From Pseudoduganella lutea (GTDB lineage Bacteria; Pseudomonadota; Gammaproteobacteria; Burkholderiales; Burkholderiaceae_D), in NCBI RefSeq assembly GCF_004209755.1, contig NZ_CP035913.1:6882001-6946000 (forward strand): DNA of 64,000 bases, in the 5' to 3' direction. Position 1 is the stretch's first letter. Each line of letters starts with the position of its first letter. This document shows, piece by piece, positions 62,881 through 64,000 of this stretch. The position numbers and the translations under genes are program-made. The notes beneath the pieces were generated by a model that was not told the DNA's origin, searched no databases, and saw nothing but the letters and a program-made list of their open reading frames with translations.

Positions 62881-63450
62881 TCAAGTAAATTTCTCGGACT
62901 TCTGGCGTCGCGCATACGAGCCGATCACCGCCAATCCGGCCACCAGCAGGATGGCCCCCGCCGGCTCCGGCACGGCAAGCGCGACATCGAGCACGAGCCG
63001 CGAATCGGGATTGAACTGCACGCTGGCGCTGTTGATCATTACCGCATCGTGCAGGAACGTGACCCCGACCGGCGCGTAATTACTCAGCGGATTGATCGAC
63101 ACGCCCACGATGGCCGGCGCGCCCGTGAAGCGAAGGATATGCCCATTGAACGCGGCATTGCCGGCGATCTCGTTCGTGGAGTAACGCAGTTCGATCGTCG
63201 TGGCGCCGATATCGACGTCGACCGGGATCGGGTCGTAGAAGGCGCTGAGCGGCAGGAGAGTGCCGACAGGGAACTCCACGTCGTCACCAACGACGGCCAT
63301 GCCGATCGTGGAAATCCTGCTCAACTCGTCAGGCGACGTGCAACAATACACCGCGGCCGTCACATCGGCGCCGGTGAGCACCAAGGGCGCCCCCACCCCT
63401 GGCGCACATGCCGCAACCAGGGCGGCGGTCAGCAGAAATCTCTTCATCAC
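62881..63450 (-). CDS. PEP-CTERM sorted exported protein
   Basis: The 189-residue protein has a signal peptide (RFLLTAALVAACAPGVGA) and the C-terminal sorting signal VPEPAGAILLVAGLAVIG followed by the basic end ARRQ. PEP-CTERM proteins are processed by exosortase and are linked with exopolysaccharide. The body (about 25-155) shows a beta-rich pattern but no known domain. It is the second such protein in the window, the other being at 16731-17308. Confidence 0.85.
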   Translation of the reverse strand: MMKRFLLTAALVAACAPGVGAPLVLTGADVTAAVYCCTSPDELSRISTIGMAVVGDDVEFPVGTLLPLSAFYDPIPVDVDIGATTIELRYSTNEIAGNAAFNGHILRFTGAPAIVGVSINPLSNYAPVGVTFLHDAVMINSASVQFNPDSRLVLDVALAVPEPAGAILLVAGLAVIGSYARRQKSEKFT

Positions 63451-63653
63451 ACTATTCCAGTCGGGTCAGTTGATTCCGAATTTCGCTGCCCCGGTGCATG
63501 CATCCGAAAAGATTTCCCGATGTTAGGCAAGGCGGGGCCCTGCAAGCTTACGCTCATCCCGCCTTGAAATGACATTATTTTTTTGATATCGGTCTGTCGT
63601 CGTCCGCCGTGTGGCGTATTCGCGTCAGGCCGGCGTGCGGCAGCAGCCGGTGC

Positions 63654-64000
63654 TCAGCGGCCGGCCGCCCCGAACGTCACCCGGTCGAGGTTCATCAGGC
63701 TGTCTTGCGAACTGCCGTGGAAGCGCAGGATCACGTTGTGCACGCCCGTGACTTTCCTGACCGGCGTGGTGACGGTGGCCCAGGCCTTGCCATCCGGCGC
63801 AGCGGGCATGACCAGTGATCCGATGACGTCACCGGCAACGTCGTCCAGCACGATTTCGATCCCCGCGCCGGGCACCGCCCCCATGACCGTCGCCGAAAAG
63901 CTCGTGGCGCCGGCGCTGCCGAAATCGACCCGGGAAAATTGCAGCCAGTCGAAATTGTTGATCGATGCGACATACGAGCGGCCCGTCGTGTCCACTTCGA
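63654..64000 (-). CDS. C-terminal part of a CBM6-like carbohydrate-binding protein (5' end beyond window)
   Basis: The last 115 codons of a larger protein are visible. The sequence FDWLQFSRVDFGSAGATSFS, GAGIEIVLDDVAGDVIG and VTGVHNVILRFHG-SSQD fits a family 6 carbohydrate-binding module, usually the C-terminal module of a secreted glycoside hydrolase. The frame is open at the window edge. The catalytic domain, if any, lies outside. Confidence 0.75.
   Translation of the reverse strand, partial: EVDTTGRSYVASINNFDWLQFSRVDFGSAGATSFSATVMGAVPGAGIEIVLDDVAGDVIGSLVMPAAPDGKAWATVTTPVRKVTGVHNVILRFHGSSQDSLMNLDRVTFGAAGR

Overview
The window is GC-rich DNA, densely coded on both strands. It looks like chromosome of a betaproteobacterium of the Oxalobacteraceae, most likely the Massilia/Telluria/Duganella group. 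The reasons are a cyanophycin synthetase pair with its associated ABC transporter and DUF1854 gene, PEP-CTERM sorted proteins, a methyltransferase-rnhA-dnaQ operon divergent from gloB, a long YihY protein, and several GGDEF/EAL and HDOD signalling proteins. No rRNA, CRISPR array or insertion sequence was seen. The taxonomic call is inference from gene content.

Layout. 1-5.3 kb: a LysR regulator (cut by the window edge) divergent from a membrane PQQ-dependent dehydrogenase that carries a frameshift in a run of nine G, then a DUF2784 gene and an acetylxylan-esterase-like gene on the other strand. 5.4-13.3 kb: a cyanophycin module. Two cyanophycin synthetases (cphA and a second copy with a degenerate Mur-ligase P-loop) face away from an ABC exporter with an extra N-terminal domain and zinc ribbon, which overlaps a DUF1854 gene. 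13.3-20.5 kb: two paralogous membrane-anchored proteins with a shared C-terminal four-cysteine motif, a YdeP-like molybdopterin oxidoreductase, a PEP-CTERM protein with a disrupted start, an aldo/keto reductase and a divergent tyrosine recombinase.

20.7-29.6 kb: an accessory operon on the minus strand that reads as a type VI secretion cargo locus without secretion structural genes. In transcription order it holds a DUF2169 protein, a catalytically degenerate ketosynthase-fold protein, a PAAR-like/GHH2 nuclease toxin, a beta-propeller-like protein, a HEAT-repeat TIGR02270 protein, a thioredoxin-like protein, two more beta-propeller paralogues and a small ORF. The three paralogues are candidate immunity proteins. 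A tRNA-Val(CAC) lies upstream.

29.9-45.7 kb: mostly housekeeping and signalling genes: dnaQ, rnhA, a methyltransferase, gloB, a DsbA-family isomerase, malate synthase with a divergent LysR gene, a cold-shock protein, an Hpt protein, upp, two GGDEF/EAL proteins, an HDOD protein and aroC. 45.7-47.8 kb: a small patch of orphan genes, a SUKH-type immunity-like gene, a zinc-ribbon hypothetical and a startless SUKH-like remnant, separated by related intergenic repeats. 47.8-61.9 kb: a CBS protein, YihY and wrbA from closely spaced divergent promoters, then a long, tightly overlapping plus-strand run (wrbA, DUF2069, an unusual repeat-coded mini-ORF, FAD oxidase, DUF4124, FtsX-like permease, AttH-like protein, ABC exporter, threonine-aldolase-like enzyme, DEAD-box helicase, thyA). 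62-64 kb: a pilin-like protein, a PEP-CTERM protein and the C-terminal end of a CBM6-like protein.
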